Assembly: GCA_963971535.1 (NCBI GenBank)
Contig: OZ020589.1
Span: forward strand, 88,087,183-88,151,182
DNA: 64,000 bases
Source of the DNA: Notolepis coatsorum
Taxonomy: Eukaryota > Chordata > Actinopteri > Aulopiformes > Paralepididae
Direction: 5' to 3'
The position numbers and the translations under genes are program-made. Below the pieces are notes generated by a model. The model was not told the origin of the DNA, made no database searches, and was given only the letters and a program-made list of their open reading frames with translations. This document shows, one piece after another, positions 25,851 through 37,500 of this stretch. The stretch's first letter is position 1. The number at the start of each line of letters is the position of its first letter.

Positions 25851-26139
25851 GACATGAGGTTAACGTTACCAGCCCCGGAGAAATCTCTCTCTCTCTCTGA
25901 TCTAAAGATAAACAAAGGGTTTTTAAAAGTGTATTTATCTTCTCGTATAGTACCAGAGAGAAGCTGAGGAGAATCAACCAGCAACAAAAGCAAAATTTGT
26001 TAAAAAAAATATAAAAAAAAAATAATTATAATAAAATTATTTTTTTATTATAATTTTTTTTGTATCAAAAGTATCGAAAGTATCGATACTTTTCAAGGTA
26101 TCGTATCGAAGTCGAAATTCCAGTATCGTGACAACACTA
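25099..26139. mobile_element. Non-autonomous hAT element inside Gypsy-1 5' LTR
   Basis: Inverted ends TAGTGTTGTC (25099) and GACAACACTA (to 26139) are flanked by an exact 8-bp duplication of LTR sequence, GTAGGAAT, at 25091-25098 and 26140-26147. Subterminal parts are rich in ATCGATAC words. There is no transposase frame. Inside lie a (CT)n tract and a direct repeat of about 42 bp (25620 and 25849, starting CTCGACATGAGGTTAACGTT). Insertion after Gypsy-1 is proven because the LTR sequence is split and duplicated. Confidence 0.92.
25797..25846. repeat. (CT)n microsatellite
   Basis: About 50 bp of CT inside the hAT element, flanked by the internal direct repeat. Confidence 0.95.
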
Positions 26140-26350
26140 GTAGGAATGCGGTAATGATAGTGAAAATGGAGCCGTGTTCCGATGCAAAAATACTATTTTA
26201 TTACGCACTCTACTGTCGCACAACAACACTGCCATTCATCTTTCATTTGTTTCTCTTAAACTACGTCATCCCCCGCTAAGGATCACGGGAGATGTAGTAA
26301 ACACCACATAAGGCTAGGATGCCGTGAATTATGTCCCAGTAGCCACTACA
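26140..26350 (-). repeat. Gypsy-1 5' LTR (main part)
   Basis: Matches 20969-21180 except at six positions, all transitions. Its last nine bases on this strand (25090-25098) are displaced by the hAT insertion. Confidence 0.92.
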
Positions 26351-26398
26351 ACAGATGTGTTCCATAGAATCACAGGAATTGTGTAAAGTTGCCCAAAT

Positions 26399-27063
26399 TG
26401 TCATAATCACAGCAAGAGCATTCTTCACTCCCCCTCATCCCCCCTTCACATTCACCACACCCCTTCCTCACTCCTCTTCATCCTCCCTTCCATCCACCAC
26501 GGAAGCCTCACGCCCATATATGGTCAGCACTCCTTCACCCCCTGTCACTCATCTCAGCTGCACCTCATCTCCTGATTCACACGCTGCCAGGCACCTCACT
26601 CTTCACAGCTGTATCCCATTCCCTGATCACCAAGACCCTACTTCTACCGGAGGATGCTGACCAGAAGTCGTCGTGGTGTTATTATCATTACCTAGGTACG
26701 ACACCTCAGTCCGAAGACCTGCTAGACACTCTCGTGTGATTATTCCCTGTTCTAACATTCCTTCTCTTGTGCCCAGGACCTCCGCTCCAGCGAGCCCCTA
26801 TCTGGACCCCTGGAGCTATACTAAGGAGTTCCTGCTCACTCTCTCGACACGGACCTGTGTCTTCCGTCCGCAGTAGCACTGGAGTGCACCTGCTCTCATT
26901 GCCCCAAGAACATTCCCAATTCCTGTCTGTTGTACATTTCTGGATGTAACTCTTGTCTGCTTGGGGAATACTATTAAATATCCTGAAACGCTCCATTCTC
27001 TCTTCTCCTGTGTTCAGCGATTGGGCTCTGCTTAAAACCCATTCTCACAGAACACCACGACCA
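26399..27063 (+). other. Presumed 5' LTR and leader of Gypsy-2
   Basis: Pyrimidine- and CA-rich sequence with no coding signal upstream of gag. TGTCATAATC and ...TGTTCA are plausible LTR ends, and TTGGGCTCTGC after it could be the primer site. Without a partner LTR the limits are guesses. Confidence 0.35.
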
Positions 27064-28038
27064 ATGACGTCAGAACCAGCTACACTCGAGATCGAGGAAT
27101 GGAGGAAGTTTCAGAGGCAATCCGTGAGTATCATCAACGGCCAGACCGCTCGGGTAGACCAACTCTCCCACTCAATAGATGCAGTCACTGCTCAGCTTAC
27201 CGCTCTCACACTCGGCTCTGCAGAGCGAGACAGACAATATGGCCGTTTCGAGGCATACGTCGCGGCTCAGCAAGCCTCGCCAGACACCTCACCCATGGCT
27301 GCGATTCCCCTGCACAGAGAGCCCCACGTTCCCGGACCGGAGCATTATGACGGGAGCGTCTCCAAATGTCGAGCCTTTATCTTTCAATGTTCGTTAGTAT
27401 TCGGGCAACAGTCACACACTTTCCAAAGTGAGAAGTCTAAAATCGCGTACCTGTCGGCCCTGGTCACGGGCCCTGCGCTAGAATGGGCGACCGCTCTCCA
27501 CTTCAATAATTCTCCCCTCTGCGAGTCATATTCCGCATATATTGACGACATGCGCAAAGTCTTCGACCACCCTCCGGGGGGCTCGGATAGACCCGCCGGC
27601 TTATTCACAATCCGCCAAGGAAATCGCAGTGTGAGCGAATACGCAATCGAATTCCATATCCTGGCAGCCGGCTCCGACTGGGGTGACACGCCACTATGAG
27701 GGGCTTTCCGCCAAGGCCTGAGCGACGTTCTAAAAGATGAACTGCCGTCTAAAGAAAAGCCGGATTCCCTAGACGAGTTAATCCATTTAGCCAGGGAACT
27801 GGATATGTGCCTTCGTGAACGCCGCCGAGAGAGGGCTAGCGCCGCTCGCCCACCTGTGCCCAGCTCAACTCGCTCTCCCCGCGCCGTCTGCGGTGAAAGT
27901 AGTTCCCCTGGACCGCTCGCGCCTTCCTCCCAACAAACACGTCACAGGCTCGCGACGGGGGCATGTTTATATTGCGGTCAACTCTGGCACTCCGTTGCTT
28001 CATGTTCGATTCGCCCAAACGACGGAGCTCGGCAGTGA
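27064..28038 (+). pseudogene. gag: Gypsy-2 gag with in-frame stop
   Basis: The ATG at 27064 starts MTSEPATLEIEEWRKFQ. Capsid-like sequence follows (PEHYDGSVSKCRAFIFQCSL near residue 95, ALEWATAL, VFDHPPGGSDRPAGLF), then a TGA at 27697-27699 where the family normally has Trp (DTPL*GAFRQGL). The same frame continues with ELPSKEKPDSLDELIHLARE and a CCHC-type zinc knuckle, [14 protein letters not shown], to the stop at 28038. It overlaps pol by 76 bp in the -1 frame, the usual Gypsy arrangement for a frameshifted Gag-Pol. The stop makes a full gag impossible without readthrough. Confidence 0.88.
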
Positions 28039-30036
28039 CGCTGGGCGTCTGTTCGAGCCTTGATATTGCTCCCAGCTCTGGTCCGAACATGCAATTCAGT
28101 GCCACGCTGTGTCTCAATGGCCAATCACTCCCGCTGTCCGCCCTGGTCGACTCAGGTGCCGACGAGAATCTCATCGACGCTGGGGTTGTTTCCCACTACC
28201 ACATTGCTACCGACACCCTGCCAATACCCTGTGACGCTCGCAGGTTAAACGGGAAGTTGCTCACGCGAATAACTTGCCACACTGTACCCCTCCGCCTCCT
28301 ATTATCAGGAAACCATAGCGAGAGTATCCGCTTTTATGTCACCAACTCTCCCCACAATCCCATTGTCCTTGGCATGCCGTGGCTAAAACTACACAACCCT
28401 GTCATAAACTGGCCTACTGGCCTGGTGACAAGTTGGAGCGCTCACTGTCACGTCTCCTGCCTGCAATCAGCTCGGCCACCACTGGGGGTTGCTGGTTCTC
28501 GCCTTCCCAACAAACCCATTGACCTGTCTGCTATTCCTCCTGTCTACCATGATTTAGAGGCTGTATTTAGCAAACAGGCTCTCTCCCTACCTCCTCATCG
28601 CCAATATGACTGTGCTATTGATCTACTCCCAGGAGCGCTGCTCCCCGCTAGTCGCCTGTTCAACCTCTCACGCCCAGAGAGGGAGTCTATGGAGAAATAC
28701 GTCCACAAGTCCTTGGCCTCTGGCATTATTACTCCCTCCTCCTCTCCTGTCGGCGCGGGGTTCTTTTTCGTTTCCAAGAAGGATCGTTCCCATCGCCCCT
28801 GTATCGACTATCGGGGTCTCAACAACATCACAATCAAGAACAAGTACCCCCTGCCTCTGATTAACTCTGCTTTTGAGCCCCTGCAAGGTGCCACCATCTT
28901 CACGAAGCTGGACCTCAGGAATGCCTATTACCTTGTCCGCATCCGGGAGGGGGACGAATGGAAGACGGCCTTTAAGACCCCGCTCGGTCACTTCGAGTAC
29001 AAGGTAATGCCCTTTGGGCTGACCAACGCCCCTGCTGTCTTTTAGGCCCTTGTCAATGACGTTCTCCGTGATGTCCTTAACCGCTCCGTTTTTGTTTATT
29101 TGGATGACATTTAGATTTTTTCCCGCTCCATGGACGAGCACATGCAGCATGTCCGCCGGGTCCTCCAACGCCTTCTGGAGAACAAGCTGTTCATCAAGGC
29201 GGAGAAGTGTGAGTTCCACGTCTCCTCCATCGGGTTCCTCGGCTACATCATCGAGGGCGGCAAGATCCGGGCGGACCCCGAGAAGATCAAGGCGGTGTCC
29301 GACTGGCCCGCCAACGTCAAGCAGCTCCAACGCTTCCTGGGGTTTGCTAACTTCTACCGGCGCTTCATCAGGGACTACAGCCGGGTCGCTGCACCCCTCA
29401 CCCAGCTCACCTCACCTTCCGTGCCTTTCGTCTGGTCTGACAGAGTGGACTCCGCCTTCGCCGAGCTGCGCCGGCACTTCACCTCCGCACCTATCCTCGT
29501 CCAGCTGGACGCGTCCTGCCAGTTCGTGGTGGAGGTGGACGCCTCTAGTACCGGAATGGGGGCGGTCCTTTCCCAACGCTCCGCTCTCGCGCCCCCGACC
29601 CCAGCTGAGGTCAACTACGACATCGGAAACCTGGAGCTCCTGGCAGTCAAACTAGCCCTGGAGGAATGGAGGCACTGGCTGGAAGGCTCAGAGATCCCCT
29701 TCCTGGTCTGGACGGACCACAAGAACCTCGCCTACGTCCAGACGGCCAAGCGCCTGAACTCCCGCCAGGCCCGCTGGGCGCTGTTCTTCGCCAGGTTTAA
29801 CTTCACCCTGACCTACAGGCCAGGCTCCAAGAACACCAAGCCGGACGCTCTCTCCCGGCAGTTTGTCCCCAAAGAGGGTCCCGCACACCCTGACACCATC
29901 CTCTCCTCCTCCTGCTTGGTGGCCGCCGCCACCTGGGAGATCCAGTCCATCGTCAGGGAGGCTCAGCGCGTCCAGCCGGACCCAGGTAACGGCCCACCTA
30001 ACTAGCTTTTTGTCCCCGACCTCGTTCGCTCCCAGG
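27963..30036 (+). pseudogene. pol: Gypsy-2 pol, first part: protease, reverse transcriptase, RNase H
   Basis: Protease motif [13 protein letters not shown] is near 28148. The reverse transcriptase has [32 protein letters not shown] and VFVYLDDI. RNase H has [31 protein letters not shown] and WTDHKNL. The frame is intact apart from three TAG stops at 29043-29045 (normally Gln, AVF*ALVND), 29112-29114 (right after YLDDI) and 30003-30005 (before LFVPDLVRS). No frameshift is needed to follow it, so loss of function is recent or stepwise by point mutation. The frame ends where the LINE tail is inserted at about 30037. Confidence 0.9.
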
Positions 30037-30086
30037 TTTTGATTGATTGATTGAAAAAGTTTATTAACAGATTGCAGAATGGGTAC

Positions 30087-31521
30087 TGTTGTGAAGGGCC
30101 AGATTAAACCGAATATATATATTTATTATATATATATATTTAATTGTATTTGTATATTCTCTAATATTCCCTGATATCCCTTGTATATTCCTTGTACAAT
30201 ATGCATTGAATATCCATTCTAGCCTACTGAACATCCCATAATAGTCTCCATTCTACTATTGGTCGAGACCTTGGTGCCAGGCTGCCATACCCCTCAGACC
30301 CAGTTCAAACGTACCGCTCAACATGTACGAACAAGTCCTAGTTCCGCGTAGGAATCTGGCTACCGCACCACTAATGGGACTATTTGTTCATAGTGCGTAT
30401 ATATACTGCGCTACTAAAGTAGGACTTCCTTTTCAGTCCAGTTTCTTACCCTCCAATAGAGTCACAGACGTAAAGCCTCCCCGCGACGCCACGTGTGGGA
30501 GTAAGGCCAAGTTCGGCTTACCATCGGTATTGAGACATCGTGTATATTAATATTTGAATAGTCATATTTGGCACTATATCGTCGAGTTGGACGTAGTCTA
30601 TTAAGCTAATAATAGTCTGTTAATATATAGTGCTTCGTGCGGTGAGAATACTACCGTAGTCAGCACCCCATCGTTTCGGGCAGAGAACTGGCTGCTTATC
30701 CAGGGTGGTTGACCCCACGTGAAGCTGCACCCGAGGAGCCCCAGAGCCGACGAGCGAGTGGACCTGTATACCGGATTATTCTACCGACGACAGCCCGCCT
30801 TCCCAGGCACGGATTATGCTTTGTATACGTTGATTATTCCATGGATAAAGACCCCCGACACTGCCGTGTGTTGGAACCCCCCCCCCTGGAGAGGACGCAA
30901 GGTGAGGAGACGCTCTGCAAGACGAGGTCGCTTCACGTCTCTCCTCCGTGGACCGGAGGACGCCGGCCCACAAAGAGTCCATCTGCTTTCATCTGTGGTC
31001 CAAGGATCGCCGGCGCATTGAACGGCACTACAGTGGGTTCACCTGGGATACCCTTGGCCGGATGAGGCAGCCGGATTCTACCCCCCCCCCCCTTCCTACT
31101 CCTGTCGGCTTACAAGCGACCGGATTAACCCCCCCTAGTGTATCCAGTCTATAATCATTAAAGTATCATTGCTGTTATTCCTTAAACTATTCCAGGTCGT
31201 ATATGTACCACCTGCGCCTTCAGAGATTGGACATTCTCTATTGATATACCGACGAATACTCTTGCCATAAAAGTGCATACTAATTCCCATTCATAAATGT
31301 GATTGATTTGATTAAGTGCTTGCTCTACACACCATCGCTGTGTAGAAATAAAGACCTATTTCTAATTCGTACATTTGTGTTGGATCCGTTTCATCTACGT
31401 GACAGTGTTCATCATAATATATTTATGCCGAGTACTGGGTGGCCGAATATTAAGTACAAAGGTAGTGGTAGTAAGTATCATATCTAGTAATACAGTCAGG
31501 GAATTGTACCCCTCAGTTACA
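30087..31521 (+). repeat. BEL 5' LTR
   Basis: 1435-bp long terminal repeat. Promoter and polyadenylation signals should lie here: AATAAAGACC near 31346 is a plausible polyadenylation signal. Short open frames inside occur identically in both LTRs and are not genes. Confidence 0.97.
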
Positions 31522-31523
31522 AT

Positions 31524-31541
31524 TGGTCCTTCGAACCGGAT
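31524..31541 (+). other. BEL primer-binding site
   Basis: TGGTCCTTCGAACCGGAT begins two bases after the LTR, the position and TGG start expected of a primer-binding site. Its complement carries a TTCGAA word unusually close to the CCA end (see findings). Confidence 0.6.
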
Positions 31542-31566
31542 GGGTAATTAGTGTAATATTAATATA

Positions 31567-34500
31567 GTGTTATTAATATTGAAATGGCCTATGATGAACA
31601 CTCCACGAAACGATCCTCCTAACCAACGCCCGCAGCGCGAACGACGGCTCCCTCAGTACTTAGAGGCTTACGCTGTCAGTCAACAGCCTAGTCTTCTACT
31701 AACAGTAAACGCGGTAAAACTAGAAAGTAAAAGTATGTCTAACCCCAACGCCCAGACTACCCCGACCATAGAGGCCCCTACGGGTTCTAATGTAACTGAC
31801 CAAGTTCACGGTGGGGACCAGTGGGAACCAGACATGACTTCACACCCCGCCAGTACTGAAGAAGTAGTCCCCGATGAGTCCCGGGAGGAATACAACGCTA
31901 CCGAGAGAGAACTCGGCACGGAAGAAGACGGGGAGAGCACCGTGGAGATAGAGCTCCAAGGCTCCGCAAGGAGTACCCCGAGGGAAGGCTCCCCTATACA
32001 ACCGCCTTCTCCCAGCGAAGCAGAGAGGACCCTACAGCAGGCCTTCCTCATCAGCCTGAACGCCGCTGCTGAACGCGACCGACTGCAGATCCAGCAGCGG
32101 AGCGAAGAAGAGCATATACGTCTAGAAATAAGACGCATTCAGAGAGAAGAGAATGTGGCCCGAGACCGAGCAGACAGCCAGCGAGCAGCTGCTGGTGCTC
32201 TACGGGACGCAGAGCGCGACAGACAGCAAGCGCAACTAATAGAACAGCTGATCAGACGGACAACACCCTCTCCCTCCGCCAGAGGCTCCAGGAACTCGTC
32301 TAGACACACCTCCAGGGCGGCATCCCCTAGCCGAGTAAACAACCCTGAACTTGACCAACAGACGAGGTCTATACCCCCCACAGACCACCTCCCCCCACCG
32401 GTCCAAGCGAGACCTAGCAACCGGGAAGGAGCAGCATATCCTGTGGAGAGGCTAAACCAGAGACTACAAGCACTGGATGACCTAACTGAAGACGAAGAGG
32501 AAGAGGAGGAGAACCACGCCCGACGACAGCACAGTACTCTACCGGACCAGGAGGTCCGGTACAGCCCAGGCTATACTCCCGCGGAGCTGCGCTACAGACC
32601 CCCGACTCTATACACGGGTGAGCACGACGCACGACCCGCACCGAGGAACAGCACCTGGACAAGCGGGCCATGGTACACCGCCGGTACCAGCCCATACCAA
32701 GGAGCGGGAGGAGACTCGCCTAGGAGGCCTCTCCCCCAACGCTCGCCGATGTATCCACAGTCAGCGTCATACATTGGCACGCCTATGGTACCCGACTTCA
32801 CCCAAGAGAACCGGGCCCAGTATACAGAACTCCGCATGTGTCTGGAGACCATGTTGGTGGATGTATTGGATGAACGCCACAAATACGCCATCCTACTGAA
32901 GCACTTAAAGGTACCCCGCGCACATAATATAGCGCTCGCCTACGCGACCTCCACCACCCCATACACAGCAGCGCTGGTAGCATTGGACCAGAGGTATGGG
33001 CGTATATGGGATTACGTGATCCAGGAGATCCGACACATCGACCGCTTACCCCCAGCAATAGACAATCGAGCACTGGACGACCTGTCCATCAGAGTGCAGT
33101 CCCTGGTAGGGATGTTGGGAGCGCAGAGAGAGAAGGGGAGGCATGAACTTTACGCCAACTCAAATGTGGAAAGGATCTTGGAGAAGCTGCCGCCCGCTCG
33201 ACAGGAGCGTTTTAGGCGACAGAGAGACCACCGAGACCCGAATGGCCCCGAACCGAACCTCCTCGATCTAGCAGACTTCCTGGCGAGAGAAGTCAGCAGC
33301 CTACGGCTAGATACATTCGGACGGAGCACCCCTGGCTCCAGAGAAGGAACCAGACGACTAAATGATGGAAGAAGATCGGTGACTGTGATGCACCAATCGG
33401 AGTCAGTACCGAGCAGCAGGAGCCACAGTACCCCCTCCAGAACGGAGAAGTGGAAGATAGTGTGCCCCTACTGTGAGAAAGAACACTGGCTAGCGCAATG
33501 TGACTCCTTCCCCAAGCTGAACGCGGAGGAAGCAAGTCAATGGATAAAGTCCAACAAGCGCTGTTTTCGCTGTGCGCGCTCACACATGGCAGCCGAATGC
33601 CGCTTAAAGAAAAGGTGCACCAAGTGCGATGGAGCCCATCTGGACATACTTCACGACAGTAACAGACGGCGCCCTTCACCCGCACCATCCAGCAGCAAAG
33701 CGAGCGTCATGTACATCGATCCCGCCAGCAGCAGTGGAGCCCGAGTACTCCTAAAAGTAGTGCGTGTGACACTAAGCTACCAGAATAAAGTCCTGGACAC
33801 TTACGCCGTCCTCGATGACGGGTCCGAGAAGACCCTTCTGCTCGCCTCCGCTGCGGCCCAGCTAGGGCTGCGGGGAAGCGAAACCCAAATGACAATTCGG
33901 ACAATAAGACGAGATTTGAAGACGATAAAGGGCGAGAATGTCTCATTCTCTATCGCAGCAAGCGGCCAGCCTGAGCGACGGTACCAGATTACAGACGCTT
34001 TCACCAGCCAAGAAATAGGACTGTCGCGGTACACATACCCCGTCGCCAAGCTGATGGAGAAATATGCACATCTGCGCAAGTTACCGATCCCGCTCATAGA
34101 CAATGCTATGCCGACCCTGTTGATAGGCTCCGACCATGCAGACCTCATTGTCCCGATAGACCGGGTTCATACCGGACCCCGAGGCTGTCCTGCAGCAGTC
34201 GAGACCCGTTTGGGATGGACTCTCCAAGGCCCGCTCGCCAAATCTCTCAACCGAAGTACAGCCACTAGATGTCTCCACTCCCGAGTCACAGAGGGAGAAA
34301 CCGCACTCCTGCAACACGTAGAGCGGCTATGGACCTTGGAACAAATGCCCTTTAAGAACGGAAAGAAAGACATTCGCTCTAAAGATGACATTTACGCCAT
34401 TCACCTCCTCGAGACAGGGACCAAGAGAGTCCCGGTCAACGGCGTGTTGAGATACGCCACGCCACTCCTGCGGCGAGAAGGAATGCCTACTTTCCACGCC

Positions 34501-37500
34501 AAGACAGACGCCACAGAACGGTACCTGCTGAACACGGAGCGGCGCTTAGCCAAGAACCCCGCCCAAGAGAGTGTATACCGCGCTGAGATTGAGAAGCTCA
34601 TCACAGCGGGACACGTCACAAAGATGGACATTAAGGAGGCTGACCAGACCACTGAATCGTGGTACGTGCCTCACCACAAGGTCCATCACAACGGTAAAGA
34701 CCGCATAGTATTCAACTGCAGCTACCAGATCGGATCCCAAAATCTGAATAAAGAGTTACTGCCCGGTCCCACACTCGGCCCCTCCCTACTCGGCGTTCTA
34801 CTCCGCTTCCGCCAGGAAAAGGTGGCCATCAGCGGGGACATTAAAGGAATGTTCCTGCATGTGAGATTAGTAGAGGAGGACAAGCCCCTGTTACGGTTCC
34901 TATGGAGAGAGAAGCCAGGAGATGAGCACCCAGCCATCTACCAATGGGAAGTCCTCCCCTTCGGAACGACGTGCAGCCCCTGCTGTGCTACATTTGCACT
35001 ACAGAAACATGTAGCAGAGGACCCAGCAGCGGACGAAGAGGTCCGACACAGCGTAAAGAACAGCTTCTACGTAGACAACTGTCTACAAAACCTTTCAACC
35101 CAGGAAGAAGCCGAGGCTCTCCTGATTAAACTCTGCGCCTCATTGATCAAAGGCGGCTTTGATCTCAAGCAGTGGGCCAGCAGCGGTCCGCAAGTACTGC
35201 GCAGCCTCTCCTCCGAGGACAAGGCAGCCAGCAGCGAGACCTGGATGGCTACAATCCCGGGAGAAGCCCAGGAGATGACCCTGGGATTGGTGTGGCGATT
35301 CAAAACAGATTCGCTTCACTACAGACACAAGCCCCTAACTACGGAGCAGGGAAGGCCGGCGGCGGCGCCGACCACCAGACGGAGTGTGTACACAACACTC
35401 GCCCGACAATATGACCCGCTAGGATGTATTCTACCGTACACCACCAGGGCAAAAATGATTGTACGAGCATTGTGGGACAAGGACCAGGGCTGGGACGACC
35501 CCATTCCCGCACACCTTGCATCCACCTGGAGAGAGTGGGAGATGGAGCTCCACTCACTCCCAGGCGTTAATATGCGCCGAAGCTACTTCCCACCCACGGT
35601 GAGGCCAGAGACATGTAAAATGGACTTACACGTCTTCAGTGACGCCTCAGAGGTCGCATACGGATCAGTAGCCTACTTGCGGGCCCAAGAAAGGGGGGGA
35701 GAGATCTACACAGCATTTGTCCTCGCCCGCTCGAGAATAGCCCCACGCAAGCAACAATCTATCCCACGTCTAGAGCTCTGCGCAGCCCTAGCCGGAGCGC
35801 ACCTAGCCACGCTCATCCAACGTGAGCTCACCATACCGGTGTCTAGAACAATCCTGTGGTCAGATTCCACGACAGTACTCGCCTGGATCAAATCGGACTC
35901 ATGCAAGTACAAAGTCTTCGTGGGAGTCAGAGTCACCGAGATTCAAGACTTAACCGAAGAGTTAACCGGAGAAACAGAGTGGCGCTACGTTGATACAAAA
36001 CAGAACCCAGCTGACGTCATCACCCGGGGAATGCCCCTGGATGACCTCACCCGTCGCAATGTCTACAGTGACGGCCCAGCATTCCTAAAGCTCCCGGAAG
36101 GAGAGTGGCCCACGCCTATCCCGAGGGAAGCCAGTCAGGAGGAGGCTGAGAATAAGAAGTCTGTGTTCTGTGGATTGAGCACCGTAGCCTCCACCGACCC
36201 TAACATAGACGATTGCACGTCCATAGAGAGTGCACAACAAAGAACATTCCTGCGGTACCACCCGGAGTGCAAGTCCCCCGCTGATATGTCAGCAGCTAAC
36301 TACGAGGAAGCAGAATTGCTTCTACTGCAGCGAGCCCAGAGAGACTCGTTCCCCGATGAATTGGCCTGTCTACAGGGAGGAAAGCCCGTCCCATCCGACA
36401 GCAGATTAATTCATCTGGCCCCCGAGAGCGACGCTCATACCCTCATCAGAGTGGGTGGTCGCCTACGCAGAGCCCCCAATCTACCGGATGACATTAAATA
36501 CCCGATCGTATTGAACAGCCGACACAAGGTCACAGAGCTGATTATAAAGAAATACGATGAGGATGTACATCACGCAGGAGCAGAAAGAGTCTTCGCGGAA
36601 ATCAGACGTCGTTACTGGATCCTACAAGGAAGAGAGGCGGTACGACGCTTCCAGCGAACATGTCTAGACGGCCGCAAGTGGCGCGCGCAGCCCAGCATAC
36701 CAAGGATGGCTGACCTTCCTCCATGTCGCCTCCGAATCGGTGACAAGCCATTCCACTCAACGGGTATGGACTGCTTTGGCCCGCTGCACATAAAGAAAGG
36801 AAGAGGAACCGAGAAGTGGTGGGGTATTGTATTCAAATGCATGACCACCAGAGCGATACACATCGAGCTTCTCCCGACCATGAGCACAGACTCATTCCTT
36901 ATGGCCTTCCGTAGATTCACATCACGGAAAGGAAGACCGTCTACCCTATTGTCCGATCATGGGACAAACTTCAAAGGCGGCGAAAGAGAGCTGAGAGAGA
37001 GCTTCCAAGCTATGGGCCCAGAACTTAAGGCCCACCTCGCTCCAGCACAGGTTGATTTCCAATTCAACCCCCCAAACGCACCCCACTTCGGTGGCACTTG
37101 GGAACGAGAAGTGCGCTCCATAAAGACAGCCCTGTACGCAGTACTTGGGGCCCAGACTGTGGCGGAAGAAGTCCTAATGACAGTCCTCACGGAGATTGAG
37201 GGAGTACTTAACTCGAAGCCCCTCGGATATGTCTCCAGTGATGTGGCGGATATCGACCCAGTTACCCCCAACACACTCCTGATGGGGCGGCTAGATCCTG
37301 CATTACCCCAGACAATGTACCGGCCTGAAGAAGCGAACGGCCGACGAATGTGGAGGTACAGCCAAGTATTAGCCGACAAGTTTTGGAGCAGTTTCCTACT
37401 GCACTACCTACCGTCTCTACAGACCCGCCAGAAGTGGGTAAAGGAGAGAGACAATTTGACAGAAGGAACAGTCATCATGATTATTGATCAATCACTGCCC

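Larger units (their letters stand above)
20969..26350 (-). mobile_element. Ty3/Gypsy LTR retrotransposon (Gypsy-1), decayed, with nested hAT
   Basis: Two 212-bp LTRs with TG...CA ends (TGTAGTGGCTACTGGG to ATTCCTACA on the minus strand) lie at 20969-21180 and at 25090-25098 joined to 26148-26350, where a hAT element splits the second copy. The element is flanked by the 4-bp duplication ACAG at 20965-20968 and 26351-26354. LTRs differ at six sites. A primer site candidate (TTGGTGACCCTGATTTTC on the minus strand) follows the 5' LTR, and a GGGGGGACGTG polypurine tract precedes the 3' LTR. Gag and pol are present in order, but carry a stop and frameshifts. Confidence 0.93.

Noticed and set aside
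30323..31154. Several 60-118-codon frames after 30.3 kb, repeated exactly at 38.0-38.8 kb
   Set aside because: They lie in the two copies of the BEL LTR and have no recognised domain; the duplication reflects LTR identity and not gene duplication.
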